Positions 38,272 to 46,912 of a stretch of 64,000 bases of DNA are shown in pieces. The stretch comes from WTGU01 sp965242855 (GTDB lineage Bacteria > Pseudomonadota > Alphaproteobacteria > UBA828). The notes beneath the pieces were generated by a model, which worked only from the letters and a program-made list of their open reading frames with translations, did no database searches and was not told where the DNA came from. Location: positions 3,100,001 through 3,164,000 of the forward strand of contig OZ251509.1 in NCBI GenBank assembly GCA_965242855.1, given 5' to 3'. Numbering within the stretch: the stretch's first letter is position 1; the number at the start of each line of letters is the position of its first letter. Position numbers and translations under genes: made by a program.

Positions 38272-38646
38272 TCAGCCGATGGGCGGGGTGCGGACGGTCA
38301 TCTTGCCGTGCAGCACGGGCGGGGTCTCCGCCTCGGGCACCGCGCCCGTGGGGCTCGCCCGGTAGGCGCGGGCGTAGGCGAGGACGGCGGCGGCGTCCTC
38401 CGGGGCGAGACGGCTGAAGCGCAGGTGGTGCTTGCCTGGCGCGCGGAAGGCGACGTTGCACGGGCTCCTGCAGCCGTTCAGACAGTGGACGGCGCGCAGC
38501 GCGAGGCCCTCCGGCAGGGGATCGGCGTCCGCGGTCTCCCGCACCGCCTCCAGCAGGAAGGTGCCCTGGCGCTTGCCGTCGCGCTCGCGCGCGGCCTCCG
38601 ACCAGACGCAGGAGCGGCAGATATAGATGGTCGCGTTCGCGGCCAC
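38272..38646 (-). CDS. DUF1636 family metal-binding protein
   Basis: 124-residue protein of the DUF1636 (predicted metal-binding, thioredoxin-like ferredoxin) family. Cys pairs are in IYICRSCVW and in HCLNGCRSPCNVAF, and the tail contains FSRLAPEDAAAVLAYARAYRAS. The four to five Cys suggest a 2Fe-2S or zinc site, as in small thioredoxin-like ferredoxins. Family members often sit near cobalamin or metal-homeostasis genes; here the neighbours are a hydrolase (19 bases upstream) and an aminotransferase, so the role is open. Confidence 0.82.
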   Translation of the reverse strand: MAANATIYICRSCVWSEAARERDGKRQGTFLLEAVRETADADPLPEGLALRAVHCLNGCRSPCNVAFRAPGKHHLRFSRLAPEDAAAVLAYARAYRASPTGAVPEAETPPVLHGKMTVRTPPIG

Positions 38647-38665
38647 GGGCGGCCCGGTTCGCGGC

Positions 38666-39433
38666 CTAGTTGTGGTAGAAGTTGAGGAGCGCGGCGGTGA
38701 CCTGCGCCGGCTTCTCGATCGGCGCCCAGTGGCCGCAGCCGGTGAGCACGATGAGGCGCGCGCCGGCGATGCGCCCGCCCAGCGCCTTGACGGCCGGCGG
38801 CGGCGAGACGGCGTCTTCGTCCCCCGTCAGCAGCAGCGTCGGGCAGCGAACCTTATCGAGGGCGGCGCTCGTGGCGGCCGCGAGCGCCTCGCAGGTGCGC
38901 GCGTAGCCCTCCGCGTCCTGGCGCATGAGGATCTCGCGGACGAAGGCCGCAGCCGCCGGCTGGTGCGCCCTGGTCTCGGCCGAGGTCGCGGCCTGCACGA
39001 GGGCGTCGGCGACCGGCGCCATGCCCTCCTCGCGGGCGAGCGCCGCGCGCTCCCTTATGGCGGCGCGCGCCGGCTCCGGCGGCTCCGCCAGCGGGCCCAC
39101 GAGTGCCAGGCTCTTCGCGCGCTCCGGCCGGCCGGCGGCGATGTGCTGGCAGACGATCGTGCCCATGGAATGGCCGCAGAGATGGGCGGCTTCAATGTCG
39201 AGCATGTCCATGGCCGCCGTCACGTCGGCGGCGAAGGACTCGATCGAGAGGGCGCCCGTGGCCGGCGAGCGTCCGGAGCCTTCGAGATCGAGCCGCACGA
39301 CCCGGAAGAAACGGGCCAGCGGCGCTGCCTGCGGGAACCAGCTGTTGCCGGTGCCGCCCAGGCCGTGGACCATCACCACGGCTTCTCCCTCGCCCTGCTC
39401 CTCGACCGCGATTTCCTTGCCGTTCACGTCCAT
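38666..39433 (-). CDS. Alpha/beta hydrolase
   Basis: 255-residue alpha/beta hydrolase from the ATG at 39433. Oxyanion region is VMVHGLGGTGNSW, nucleophile elbow CGHSMGTIVCQHI (GHSMG), acid in TGDEDAVSPP and His in TGCGHWAPIEKP. It most resembles 3-oxoadipate enol-lactonase/haloperoxidase-like hydrolases of unknown substrate. The ATG follows GAGGAAGCG. The frame is open further upstream without family sequence. Confidence 0.88.
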   Translation of the reverse strand: MDVNGKEIAVEEQGEGEAVVMVHGLGGTGNSWFPQAAPLARFFRVVRLDLEGSGRSPATGALSIESFAADVTAAMDMLDIEAAHLCGHSMGTIVCQHIAAGRPERAKSLALVGPLAEPPEPARAAIRERAALAREEGMAPVADALVQAATSAETRAHQPAAAAFVREILMRQDAEGYARTCEALAAATSAALDKVRCPTLLLTGDEDAVSPPPAVKALGGRIAGARLIVLTGCGHWAPIEKPAQVTAALLNFYHN

Positions 39434-39568
39434 CGCTTCCTCCCCCGCTACGCACTCCCGCACATACCACGCCCCCACCCCCGGCGCACCTTCAGGCGCA
39501 CCTGCCGGCGCGCTGCCTGCATTTCGGTGGACCCTCAAGAACAAGCAGGAAGGGACTTCTGCCTAAGA

Positions 39569-39747
39569 GTCTGTCCCGGAATATGTTGTCGATTTGGTTT
39601 GACTCGTGATGCGGACGCCCCCGAGGGGGCCGGAAGCGCATGGAGTGCCGGGCATTCCGGCTCCGAAGCCGAAGCGAACGGCGCCAACCGTGCCATGAGC
39701 GGCCCGGCGAGGCCGGCAAGGGCGTTGCGCGAGGGTGCGGGACAGAC
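39569..39747. repeat. Short inverted-repeat element (MITE-like or IS remnant)
   Basis: GTCTGTCCCG at 39569-39578 and its perfect reverse complement CGGGACAGAC at 39738-39747 bracket about 160 bases with no coding potential. Near the left arm is an AT-rich stretch (ATATGTTGTCGATTTGG). The element lies where the broken DUF2779 gene loses its homology. Its size and inverted ends suit a miniature inverted-repeat element, but no target duplication is evident and a second copy was not found in the window. The rest of 39434-39863 shows no gene. Confidence 0.35.
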
Positions 39748-39863
39748 CCCTCCTCCGGACGGAGCGCAAACCGAAGGAATCGGCCGGCTTCTACGGCGAA
39801 AGGAGCATGGGGAAAGCGCCTCGGCCGCACGGCATTCACCCCGGGATACGCGGTCCGCAACGG

Positions 39864-41149
39864 AGCGAGCGCGAGGTCGTCGTAACCCATCCCGGGGACG
39901 AGCGCCGGCAGCACGTTCTTGAGCGAGAACGAGCCGCGGAATGCGGGGTGGTAATAGCCGCTGCGCACCGCGGTTCGAGCAGGTCGAAGAGCCGTGCCTC
40001 GATGGCGCGGAGCGCCACAGCGCGGCCGGGGAGGGCCGCGGCCAAAGCGCGCAATATCCGCCGCTCGTAGCCGGACCAGACGCAGACGGCTCCTTCGCGC
40101 CCGAGCGCCTCGATCAGACGGGCGGCGAACGGCGGGCGCGGATCGTCCTCACCTTCGCTGTGCACCGAGAACAGGAAAGGGATCGCGTCGTAGGGGCGCG
40201 TGCCGGCGAAGCGCGGGACGGCCGGGGCGAAGGTCTCGAAATCGAGATGGCGCACCGGCGGGGCGAACCGGGCCAGGGCGCGCGTCCCGCCGCCATGCAG
40301 CAAAGGGCGGCCTTCGCACACCGCCCGGCGGACAACGCGCTGCAGGTGGGTAAGCGAGGAATCCGCCGGAACGTCGCGGATCCCCTCGATCCCGGCGGCT
40401 TCGAGCGCGGCGCGGCTTTCGGCGGCGAGTCGCGGCAGTTCGTCGACGCCGTGTTCGGGATGTGCGAGGCCGCAGGCGCAATGCGCGTGGTACGGGCAGG
40501 CGTAAGGGTGGAAGCAGTGATCACCCGGCGCGATCTCGGGTGCCGCCGGCCGGGCGAGCATCGCCAGCATCGCACGCGCCTGTGCCCCGACCTCGGCCAG
40601 CATCGCGCTTGCCCGGTCGAAGACCGGGTGCAGCCGGAACAGCGCGCCGAGGTCGAGCCGTACGCCATCGAAGATGTAGCCGCGGTCGAGAGTGAGCACA
40701 CCGGCCTCGCGCACGTCGAGCCCGGCGCCTTGCAGCACCCACAGCTGGATGGCGACGTCGCGCAGAAAGACGTCCTTGAGCCGGGTGGTCGATTTCACGT
40801 CCTCCAGCCGCCAGCCGCCGTCCGGCAGGCGCTCGATCACGTCGACCCGGATCAGCACGCCCTCATGTTCGAAGGCGGCCTCGAAGAGAACCGGCGTGGT
40901 TCCCGCATCGACGACCTGCTGCGTCTCGTCGAGCGCCTCCCGGATGTGCAGATGGTCGCGTGCGACCAGATGTCCGCCGGGATAGCGCGCGCGGGCAAGC
41001 GCGCCGACCTCGTGACCGGTATCGAACACCGCCCGAAGGGCGGCGTCGGGGGGAGAGGCGAGACGGCGTTCGTAAGTGTCGTACCAGAGCCGCAGATGAC
41101 ACTGCGTCCCGGAGACGAAACGGGATTTGGAGAGGCGCGGCCGGTTCAT
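39864..41149 (-). pseudogene. DUF2779 nuclease gene, frameshifted and 3'-truncated
   Basis: The intact part encodes about 390 residues of a DUF2779 protein. It opens with the Cas4-like LSKSRFVSGTQCHLRLWYDT. A PD-(D/E)XK-type nuclease region follows (EAAFEHEGVLIRVDVIE and LEDVKSTTRLKD), then an Fe-S-type Cys cluster (CFHPYACPYHAHCACG) and the exonuclease-like HLDFETFAPAVPRF. Near 39969 the frame breaks: after FDLLEP the expected VRSGYYHPAFRGSFSLKNVLPALVPG continues in another frame, which fits a one-base loss. Homology then stops at about 39864 (DDLALA), so the last 70 or so residues of the family are gone. A sequencing error could explain the shift but not the truncation. Confidence 0.75.
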
Positions 41150-41219
41150 GGCGCGATGGTTTCAAGGTTGATCGGCCATCCCGGAACGTCTATCGTGGCA
41201 TCGCAGGGAGGAGCTGATC

Positions 41220-41489
41220 ATGACTACACGCGCCGGCGTCGGCGAGCCGCCGGGTGCTACCGGCAGATTCACGTTGCTGGATAAGTGATGCCAGCTACCT
41301 GCCTATCAGCTCGAACGCCGTGCGGATATCTTCTTCGCGCTCTTTCTTCCTAAGGTGTTGGAATGTCACTGCAAGATCAATATCAATCCACTCATAATTC
41401 ACCGAGTTCTCCTCAAGCGTGAAGAGGACAATCGAAGCAGCAAAGCGGATTATTTTGCATTGTCGAAGGATCGAGGAAGAAATCGCTAA
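41220..41489 (+). pseudogene. Decayed reading frame in a low-GC patch
   Basis: An ATG at 41220 has an excellent ribosome site (AGGGAGGAG, six bases away) but meets TGA after 22 codons (MTTRAGVGEPPGATGRFTLL). The same frame then stays open to TAA at 41487-41489, reading YQLERRADIFFALFLPKVLE and NRSSKADYFALSKDR, which look protein-like. GC content drops sharply at about 41285. The opposite strand also has an open stretch without a start (41295-41501, ending DIRTAFELIGR), so the real coding strand is not certain. I regard this as the remnant of an acquired gene. Confidence 0.35.
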
Positions 41490-41524
41490 ATTATTTGCAT
41501 GTTATCTCGGAAAGTGGGCTTGTG

Positions 41525-41547
41525 AAAAAGCTGGGAGCGCGCCTCCC
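41525..41547 (-). terminator. Intrinsic terminator of the aap operon
   Basis: Read on the minus strand: GGGAG, a GCGCG loop, CTCCC, then AGC and TTTTT. A stem followed by a T-run is the classical rho-independent form and is rare in this GC-rich window. It lies about 90 bases past the aapP stop and would end the aapJQMP transcript. Confidence 0.6.
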
Positions 41548-41638
41548 TTCCCACATACTGTCTCCCAGGTGTGCGGTTCAGCGCCGTAAATCGATCCCGG
41601 CTGGTGATATATGATCCTCCATCCAAGCCCCGCCGCCG

Positions 41639-42409
41639 CTAATGCGAGAGGATCTGGCCGAGGAACAGCTTGGTGCGGTCGGAGCGGGGGTTGTTGAAGA
41701 ATTCGTCCGGCGTGTTCTGCTCGACGATCTGGCCAGCGTCCATGAAGATCACGCGGTCGGCCACCTGCGAGGCGAAGCCCATCTCGTGCGTCACCACGAG
41801 CATGGTCATGCCGCTCTCAGCAAGATCGACCATGACTTCCAATACCTCCTTGATCATCTCCGGATCGAGCGCCGAGGTCGGCTCGTCGAACAGCATGATG
41901 GTGGGCCGCATGCATAGCGACCGCGCGATCGCCACACGCTGCTGCTGGCCGCCCGAGAGCTGGCCGGGATACTTGTCCGCCTGCTCGGGGATGCGCACCC
42001 GCTCCAGATACTCCATGGCGATGCGCCGGGCCTCCGCCTTCGGCGTCTTGCGCACCCAGATCGGCGCCAGCGTGCAGTTCTCCAGCACCGTCAGATGCGG
42101 GAACAGGTTGAACTGCTGGAAGACCATGCCGACCTCGCGGCGGATGGCGTCGATGTTCTTCAGGTTGTTCGTCAACTCGGTGCCGTCGACGACGATCCGG
42201 CCCTCCTGGTAGGCCTCGAGCCGGTTGACGCAGCGGATCAGCGTCGATTTGCCGGAGCCCGAGGGCCCGCAGATGACGATACGCTCGCGGCGGGCGACCG
42301 AAAGGTCGATGTCGCGCAGCACGTGGAACGGCCCGAACCACTTGTTGAGGCCGGTGATGCGGATGATCGGCTCTTCCCCGCCCGCAACTTCCGTTTCGCC
42401 CGCCCGCAT
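41639..42409 (-). CDS. aapP: Amino-acid ABC transporter ATPase AapP
   Basis: ATPase of the general L-amino-acid transporter, 256 residues. Walker A GPSGSGKST, the Q-loop VFQQFNLFPHLTVLEN typical of polar amino-acid transporters, signature LSGGQQQRVAIARSL, Walker B IMLFDEPTSALDP and switch VTHEMGFA. It is the last gene of aapJ-Q-M-P, the arrangement known from Rhizobium. It starts 11 bases after aapM ends. Confidence 0.93.
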   Translation of the reverse strand: MRAGETEVAGGEEPIIRITGLNKWFGPFHVLRDIDLSVARRERIVICGPSGSGKSTLIRCVNRLEAYQEGRIVVDGTELTNNLKNIDAIRREVGMVFQQFNLFPHLTVLENCTLAPIWVRKTPKAEARRIAMEYLERVRIPEQADKYPGQLSGGQQQRVAIARSLCMRPTIMLFDEPTSALDPEMIKEVLEVMVDLAESGMTMLVVTHEMGFASQVADRVIFMDAGQIVEQNTPDEFFNNPRSDRTKLFLGQILSH

Positions 42410-42420
42410 GGCGCCTCTCC

Positions 42421-43536
42421 CTAACGTTTCGTCGTGTCCAGGCGCTTTTCGAGATTGATCGAATAGCGCGACATGCCGAAGCAGACGACGAAGAAGAACA
42501 ACGCCGCCAACACGAAGGTCTCATAGTCCACCTTGCCCAGCCAGTCCGGGTTGGTCTGGAGCAGGCGTGCTTGGCCCAGGATGTCGAACAGGCCGATGAT
42601 GATGACCAGCGTGGTGTCCTTGAACAGGCCGATGAAGGTGTTGACGATGCCCGGAATGGAGATCTTCAGCGCCTGCGGCAGGATTACCAGCCGCATCGAC
42701 CGCCAGTAGCTCAGGCCCATCGCCTGCGCGGCCTCGTATTGGCCCTGCGGGATCGCCTGCAAGCCGCCGCGGATCACCTCGGCCATGTAGGCGGAGGCGA
42801 ATAGCGTGATCATGATCATCACGCGCACGAGCTGGTCGAGCGAGACCTCCGGCGGCAGGAAGAGCTGGAGGATGACGATGGCGACGAACAACAGGGTGAT
42901 CAGCGGCACGCCTCGGATGAATTCGATGAAGGCCACCGAGAAGACCCGCACCGCCGGCAGGCGCGAGCGCCGGCCGAGCGCCAGCAGGATGCCGATCGGC
43001 AGCGACAGCACGATCCCGGTCAGGCCGGCGACGAGATTGAGCATGAAGCCGCCGAACTTGTCCGTGGTCACGCCTTCGAGGCCGAGACCGCCGACCAGCA
43101 GGAACGCCGCGATCACCGGATAGGCAAGGGAGAACCAGCGCCCGTAGCGCACGAAGGGCAGCCTGTCGCCGAACAGCAGGTAGGCGAGCGCCGGCACCAG
43201 CAGGGCGACCGAGAGGTTGACCCGCCAATAAGCGTCGGCCGGGTAGAAGCCGTAGAGGAACTGCTCGATGCGCTGATCGAGCCAAGCCCAGCAGGCGCCG
43301 TCCGTGGTGCAGTCGGTGCCGCTGGCGCCGGTGAAGTCGGCGTCGATGAAGGCCCAGTCGATCAGCGGCGGCACGATCAGCCACAAGAGGGCGAGCGCCG
43401 CCAGCGTCAGCGCGGTGTTCCAGGGGCCGGAGAAGAGGTTCGCCCGCAGCCAGCCGAGCGGGCCCACGCTGGCGAGAGGCGGCGGGCGCGCCGGCAGCAT
43501 CTCCGCCTGGGAGCGGTGGAAGGGGCGCTCCGTCAT
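42421..43536 (-). CDS. aapM: Amino-acid ABC transporter permease AapM
   Basis: Inner-membrane permease, 371 residues from the ATG at 43536. The N-terminal half has several membrane segments and a Cys-containing periplasmic stretch (GTDCTTDGACWAWLDQR), characteristic of AapM. The C-terminal HisM/GlnP-type core has RGVPLITLLFV, SAYMAEVIRGGLQAIPQGQYEAAQAMGL (EAA loop) and PGIVNTFIGLFKDTTLV. The start overlaps the aapQ stop (ATGA). Confidence 0.92.
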   Translation of the reverse strand: MTERPFHRSQAEMLPARPPPLASVGPLGWLRANLFSGPWNTALTLAALALLWLIVPPLIDWAFIDADFTGASGTDCTTDGACWAWLDQRIEQFLYGFYPADAYWRVNLSVALLVPALAYLLFGDRLPFVRYGRWFSLAYPVIAAFLLVGGLGLEGVTTDKFGGFMLNLVAGLTGIVLSLPIGILLALGRRSRLPAVRVFSVAFIEFIRGVPLITLLFVAIVILQLFLPPEVSLDQLVRVMIMITLFASAYMAEVIRGGLQAIPQGQYEAAQAMGLSYWRSMRLVILPQALKISIPGIVNTFIGLFKDTTLVIIIGLFDILGQARLLQTNPDWLGKVDYETFVLAALFFFVVCFGMSRYSINLEKRLDTTKR

Positions 43537-44717
43537 CGCTCCACCAGCGCGATGCGCTTGTTGTACCAGTTCATGAAGGCCGAGGTGAGCAGGCTCAGCA
43601 CCAGGTAGAAGGCCATGTAGATCGAGATCACCTCCAGCGCCTGGCCGCTCTGGTTCAAGATGGTGTCGCCGATCGAGACGATGTCCTGGTAGCCGATGGC
43701 GACGGCGAGCGAGGAGTTCTTGGTCAAGTTGAGATACTGGCTGGTCATCGGCGGGATGATCACCCGCAGGGCCTGGGGCAGGATGATCTTGCGCATGGTC
43801 AGTCCGCGCCGGAGGCCGAGCGCGCCGGCCGCCTCGGTCTGCCCCTTGGAGACCGAGAGAATACCGGCGCGGACGATCTCCGAAATGAAGGCACCGGTGT
43901 AGGTGGAGAGCGCCACCCACAATGCCACCAGTTCCGGCGTGACACTCAGTCCGCCCTTCAGGTTGAAGTGCTGGGGGACGGGCTGGTCGAAATCGAGCGG
44001 CTGGCCGAGGATGAAATAGACCGCCAGCGGGACGCCGGCGATCAGCCCGAGGCCGGTCCAGCCGACGGGGAAGGTCCGGCCCGTCGCGTCCTGGCGCCGC
44101 CGGGACCAGCGGGAGACCGCGAAGGTCCCGGCGACGCCCGCCAGGATTGCCGCCAGCACGAAGGCCGAATCCTCCTCGAAGATCGGCGCGGGGACGCGCA
44201 CGCCCCGGTTGTTGAGGAAGACCGAATCGCCGATGGCGAGGCTGTCACGCACCGGCGGCAGCGCCAGCATGATGAGCCACCAGAAAATGATCTGGAGCAG
44301 CACCGGGACGTTGCGGGTGAACTCGACATAGACCGCCGCCGTGCGGCTGATCAGGAAATTGTTGGAAAGCCGCAGTACGCCGGTCACGAAGCCGATGACC
44401 GTGGCGGCGACGATGCCCATCGCGGCGACGAGGACGGTGTTGGCGCCGCCGACGATGAAGGCGCGCCCGTAGGTGGAGGTCGAAGAGTACTCGACGAGCC
44501 GCTGATTGATGTCGAAGGAGGCGGTGTCGAGCAGGAAGCCGTAGCCCGAGGCGAGGCCGGCGCGCTGCAAGTTCGCGATGGTGTTGGAGACGACGAAGGC
44601 GATTAGCAGCGCCAGCCCCAGGACCAGCAGCAGCTGGAAGATCACGCCACGGGCACGCTCATCCGTCCACACCCGGCCGATGTCGATCCCGCCGCCGGCG
44701 CTCGCGGTCGTGGGCAC
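43533..44717 (-). CDS. aapQ: Amino-acid ABC transporter permease AapQ
   Basis: Partner permease, 394 residues, GTG start with AGGGCGG upstream. The N-terminus carries FVVSNTIANLQRAGLASGYGFL, a family marker. TRNVPVLLQIIFWW follows, then a central insert between membrane segments, and the C-terminal core has GAFISEIVRAGILSVSKGQTEAAGALGL and NLTKNSSLAVAIGYQD. It forms the heterodimeric channel with AapM. Confidence 0.92.
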   Translation of the reverse strand: MPTTASAGGGIDIGRVWTDERARGVIFQLLLVLGLALLIAFVVSNTIANLQRAGLASGYGFLLDTASFDINQRLVEYSSTSTYGRAFIVGGANTVLVAAMGIVAATVIGFVTGVLRLSNNFLISRTAAVYVEFTRNVPVLLQIIFWWLIMLALPPVRDSLAIGDSVFLNNRGVRVPAPIFEEDSAFVLAAILAGVAGTFAVSRWSRRRQDATGRTFPVGWTGLGLIAGVPLAVYFILGQPLDFDQPVPQHFNLKGGLSVTPELVALWVALSTYTGAFISEIVRAGILSVSKGQTEAAGALGLRRGLTMRKIILPQALRVIIPPMTSQYLNLTKNSSLAVAIGYQDIVSIGDTILNQSGQALEVISIYMAFYLVLSLLTSAFMNWYNKRIALVER

Positions 44718-44761
44718 GATCGTGCCGCCCTACATGGCGCGGCGTGGGCCCCGAGCGGCGC

Positions 44762-44775
44762 GTCCCGCCCGGGAC
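44762..44775 (-). other. Stem-loop between aapJ and aapQ
   Basis: GTCCC-GCCC-GGGAC, a perfect short hairpin, lies in the 88-base gap after aapJ. A similar hairpin occupies the equivalent gap of the other ABC operon at 8321. It likely protects the aapJ mRNA or reduces read-through, so that binding protein is made in excess; this is inference from the usual behaviour of such operons. Confidence 0.35.
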
Positions 44776-44805
44776 GGCCCGGGCAGGACGGCCGTGTCGT
44801 GGACG

Positions 44806-45837
44806 CTAACGGATCGGAGGCGAATAGAGGATGCCGCCGTCCTTATAGAGAGCGTTGAGGCCGCGCGCCAAGCCGAGTGGGGTGGCGGGGCCAACGTAGC
44901 GGTCGAAGATCTCCGCGTAGTTGCCCTCGGCCGCGATGGCACGTACGGCCCATTGCGCGTCGAGGCCCAGCATCTCGCCCATCGATCCCTCGGAGCCCAG
45001 CATCCGGTTCACCTCCGGATTGTCGGTGCCCTTGGCCATCTCCATGACGTTCGCCTGAGTCACGCCGAGCTCCTCGGCGCTGATCAGCGCGTTCAGCACC
45101 CAGCGCGCGATGTCGGCCCACTGGTCGTCGCCCTGGCGCACCAGCGGCCCCAGCGGCTCCTTGGAGATGATCTCCGGGAACACCATGTGCGCGTCGGCGT
45201 CGGCGAAGGTCGTCTTGGTCGCGGCGAGGCCCGAGGCGTCCGTGGTGTAGACGTCGCAGCGCTCCGCCTCGTAGGCGGCGCGCGCCTCGGCGTTGGTCTC
45301 GATCGGCACCGGTTCGTAGGTGATGTTGTTGGTGCGGAAGAAGTCCGCGAGGTTGAGCTCGGTGGTGGTGCCGGTCTGGATGCAGATCGACGCGCCGTCG
45401 AGCTCCCTGGCACTGGTCACGTCCAGCGACCTGCGGCCGATGAAGCCCTGGCCGTCGTAGTAGTTGACGCCGATGAAGGTGAAGCCCAGGTCGACGTCAC
45501 GCGAGAGGGTCCAGGTGGTGTTGCGCGACAGCACGTCGACCTCGCCCGAGGCCAGCGCCGGAAAGCGGTTCTTGCCGGTCAGGTTGACGTAGGAGATTTT
45601 GCCCGCATCGCCCAGGACGGCGGCGGCGAGCGCCTTGCAGTAGGCGACGTCGAAGCCCGTCCAATTGCCGTCGTCGTCGGTGAAGGCGAAGCCCGGCAGG
45701 CCCGTGTTGATGCCGCATTTGAGCGTGCCGGCCGCCTTCACGTCGTCGAGCGTCGCCGCCTGGGCCGGCATCGCCCCGGCGAACGCCAGCGCGCCGGCCG
45801 CCGCGATGGCACCGGCGATGTTCCTGAGCTTCTTCAT
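44806..45837 (-). CDS. aapJ: General L-amino-acid binding protein AapJ
   Basis: Periplasmic binding protein of the Aap system, 343 residues. A signal peptide (MKKLRNIAGAIAAAGALAFA, cleaved near AQA) precedes the SBP_bac_3 domain: LKCGINTGLPGFAF, GFDVAYCKALAAAVLG, TWTLSRDVDLGFTF and RWVLNALISAEELGVT. Homologues bind a broad range of L-amino acids. It heads the operon, with a promoter candidate upstream. Confidence 0.94.
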   Translation of the reverse strand: MKKLRNIAGAIAAAGALAFAGAMPAQAATLDDVKAAGTLKCGINTGLPGFAFTDDDGNWTGFDVAYCKALAAAVLGDAGKISYVNLTGKNRFPALASGEVDVLSRNTTWTLSRDVDLGFTFIGVNYYDGQGFIGRRSLDVTSARELDGASICIQTGTTTELNLADFFRTNNITYEPVPIETNAEARAAYEAERCDVYTTDASGLAATKTTFADADAHMVFPEIISKEPLGPLVRQGDDQWADIARWVLNALISAEELGVTQANVMEMAKGTDNPEVNRMLGSEGSMGEMLGLDAQWAVRAIAAEGNYAEIFDRYVGPATPLGLARGLNALYKDGGILYSPPIR

Positions 45838-45909
45838 CGTCGTCTCCCGTTCCGTTGGGGGTTTTTAGTTCCACGCTTCCTTCGCCGCCGCGAGCGGTGC
45901 GCGCAGCAG

Positions 45910-45938
45910 ACCCTAGCGTTTGCGCGCACGCCCGTCAA
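45910..45938 (-). promoter_or_regulatory. Putative aapJ promoter
   Basis: On the minus strand TTGACG (45938-45933) is followed after 17 bases by TAGGGT (45915-45910), then about 72 bases to the aapJ ATG. The -35 is strong and the -10 weak, similar to the secA promoter candidate. Recognised by eye only. Confidence 0.45.
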
Positions 45939-45994
45939 CGCGCTCATTCCCGGTGCGCGGGTCTCCCGGCGCGTCCGCCACTCTCAGCGGCGGT

Positions 45995-46909
45995 TCACTC
46001 CGAGGCCGCGGCGCCGGAGCCCCGGCCGCCGGCGATCTCGCCGAAGAACCGGAAGAACTCGCTGTCCGGCGACAGCACCATGGTGGTGTCGGAATCGCCC
46101 AGGGACTCGCGATAGGCCTGCATGGCCCGGTAGAAGGCGTAGAACTCCGGATCCCGGCCGTAGGCCTCGCGGGAGATGCGGTTCGCCTCCGCGTCGCCGT
46201 CGCCGCGCAGGATCTGCGCCTCGCGCTCGGCCTCGGCGAGGATCACCACGCGCTCGCGATCGGCGCGGGAGCGGATACGCTGCGCCTCCTCCTCGCCCTG
46301 CGCGCGGAACTCCTTGGCCTCGCGCTCGCGCTCCGTTTGCATCCGCTGATAGACGGCCTGGCTGTTCTCCTCCGGCAGGTCAGCGCGGCGAATGCGCACG
46401 TCGATCACGTCGACGCCGAAGCCGGTGGACTGGCGATTCACCTGGTCTCGGATTTCGGTCATGAGCTTGGCGCGCTCGCCCGAGAGGACGGTGATCAGTT
46501 CGACCTTGCCCAGGACCTGCCGGGTGCTGGCGTTGAGGATCGCACCCAGGCGCGCCCGCGCCACCGCCTCGTTGCCGACCGACTGGAAGAACCTGAGCGG
46601 ATCGACGATGCGGTAGCGGATGAAGGCGTCCACCACCAAGCGCTTCTGGTCGCCCAGGATCATTTCCTCCGCCGGCGCGTTGAAATCCAGCACCCGCTTC
46701 TCGAAATACTCGACGTTCTGGACGAACGGCGTCTTGAAGCGCAGGCCCGGCTCCTCCGTGCCCCAGCGGTTCACCACCTCGATGGGTTCGCCCAGCTGCA
46801 GGAGGATCGCCTGCTGATCCTCCCGCACTTTGTAGGTCGAGATCAGGATCAGCACGATGGCGGCGAGGATCACCGCGCCCGCGATAAGGAATTTGGCCCG
46901 TGTGCTCAT
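45995..46909 (-). CDS. hflC: FtsH protease modulator HflC
   Basis: SPFH-domain membrane protein that forms the HflKC cage around the FtsH protease and tunes membrane-protein quality control. The 304-residue product has one N-terminal membrane segment (FLIAGAVILAAIVLILIST). The SPFH core follows with WGTEEPGLRFKTPFVQNVEYFEKRVLD and VDVIDVRIRRADLPEENSQAVYQRM, then a long charged coiled coil (EREREAKEFRAQGEEEAQRIR). It lies 3 bases after hflK. Confidence 0.95.
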   Translation of the reverse strand: MSTRAKFLIAGAVILAAIVLILISTYKVREDQQAILLQLGEPIEVVNRWGTEEPGLRFKTPFVQNVEYFEKRVLDFNAPAEEMILGDQKRLVVDAFIRYRIVDPLRFFQSVGNEAVARARLGAILNASTRQVLGKVELITVLSGERAKLMTEIRDQVNRQSTGFGVDVIDVRIRRADLPEENSQAVYQRMQTEREREAKEFRAQGEEEAQRIRSRADRERVVILAEAEREAQILRGDGDAEANRISREAYGRDPEFYAFYRAMQAYRESLGDSDTTMVLSPDSEFFRFFGEIAGGRGSGAAASE

Positions 46910-46912
46910 GGC

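Noticed and set aside
41286..41288. In-frame TGA considered as a selenocysteine codon
   Set aside because: No SECIS-like hairpin is evident just downstream, no known selenoprotein context is recognisable, and the surrounding frame is decayed.
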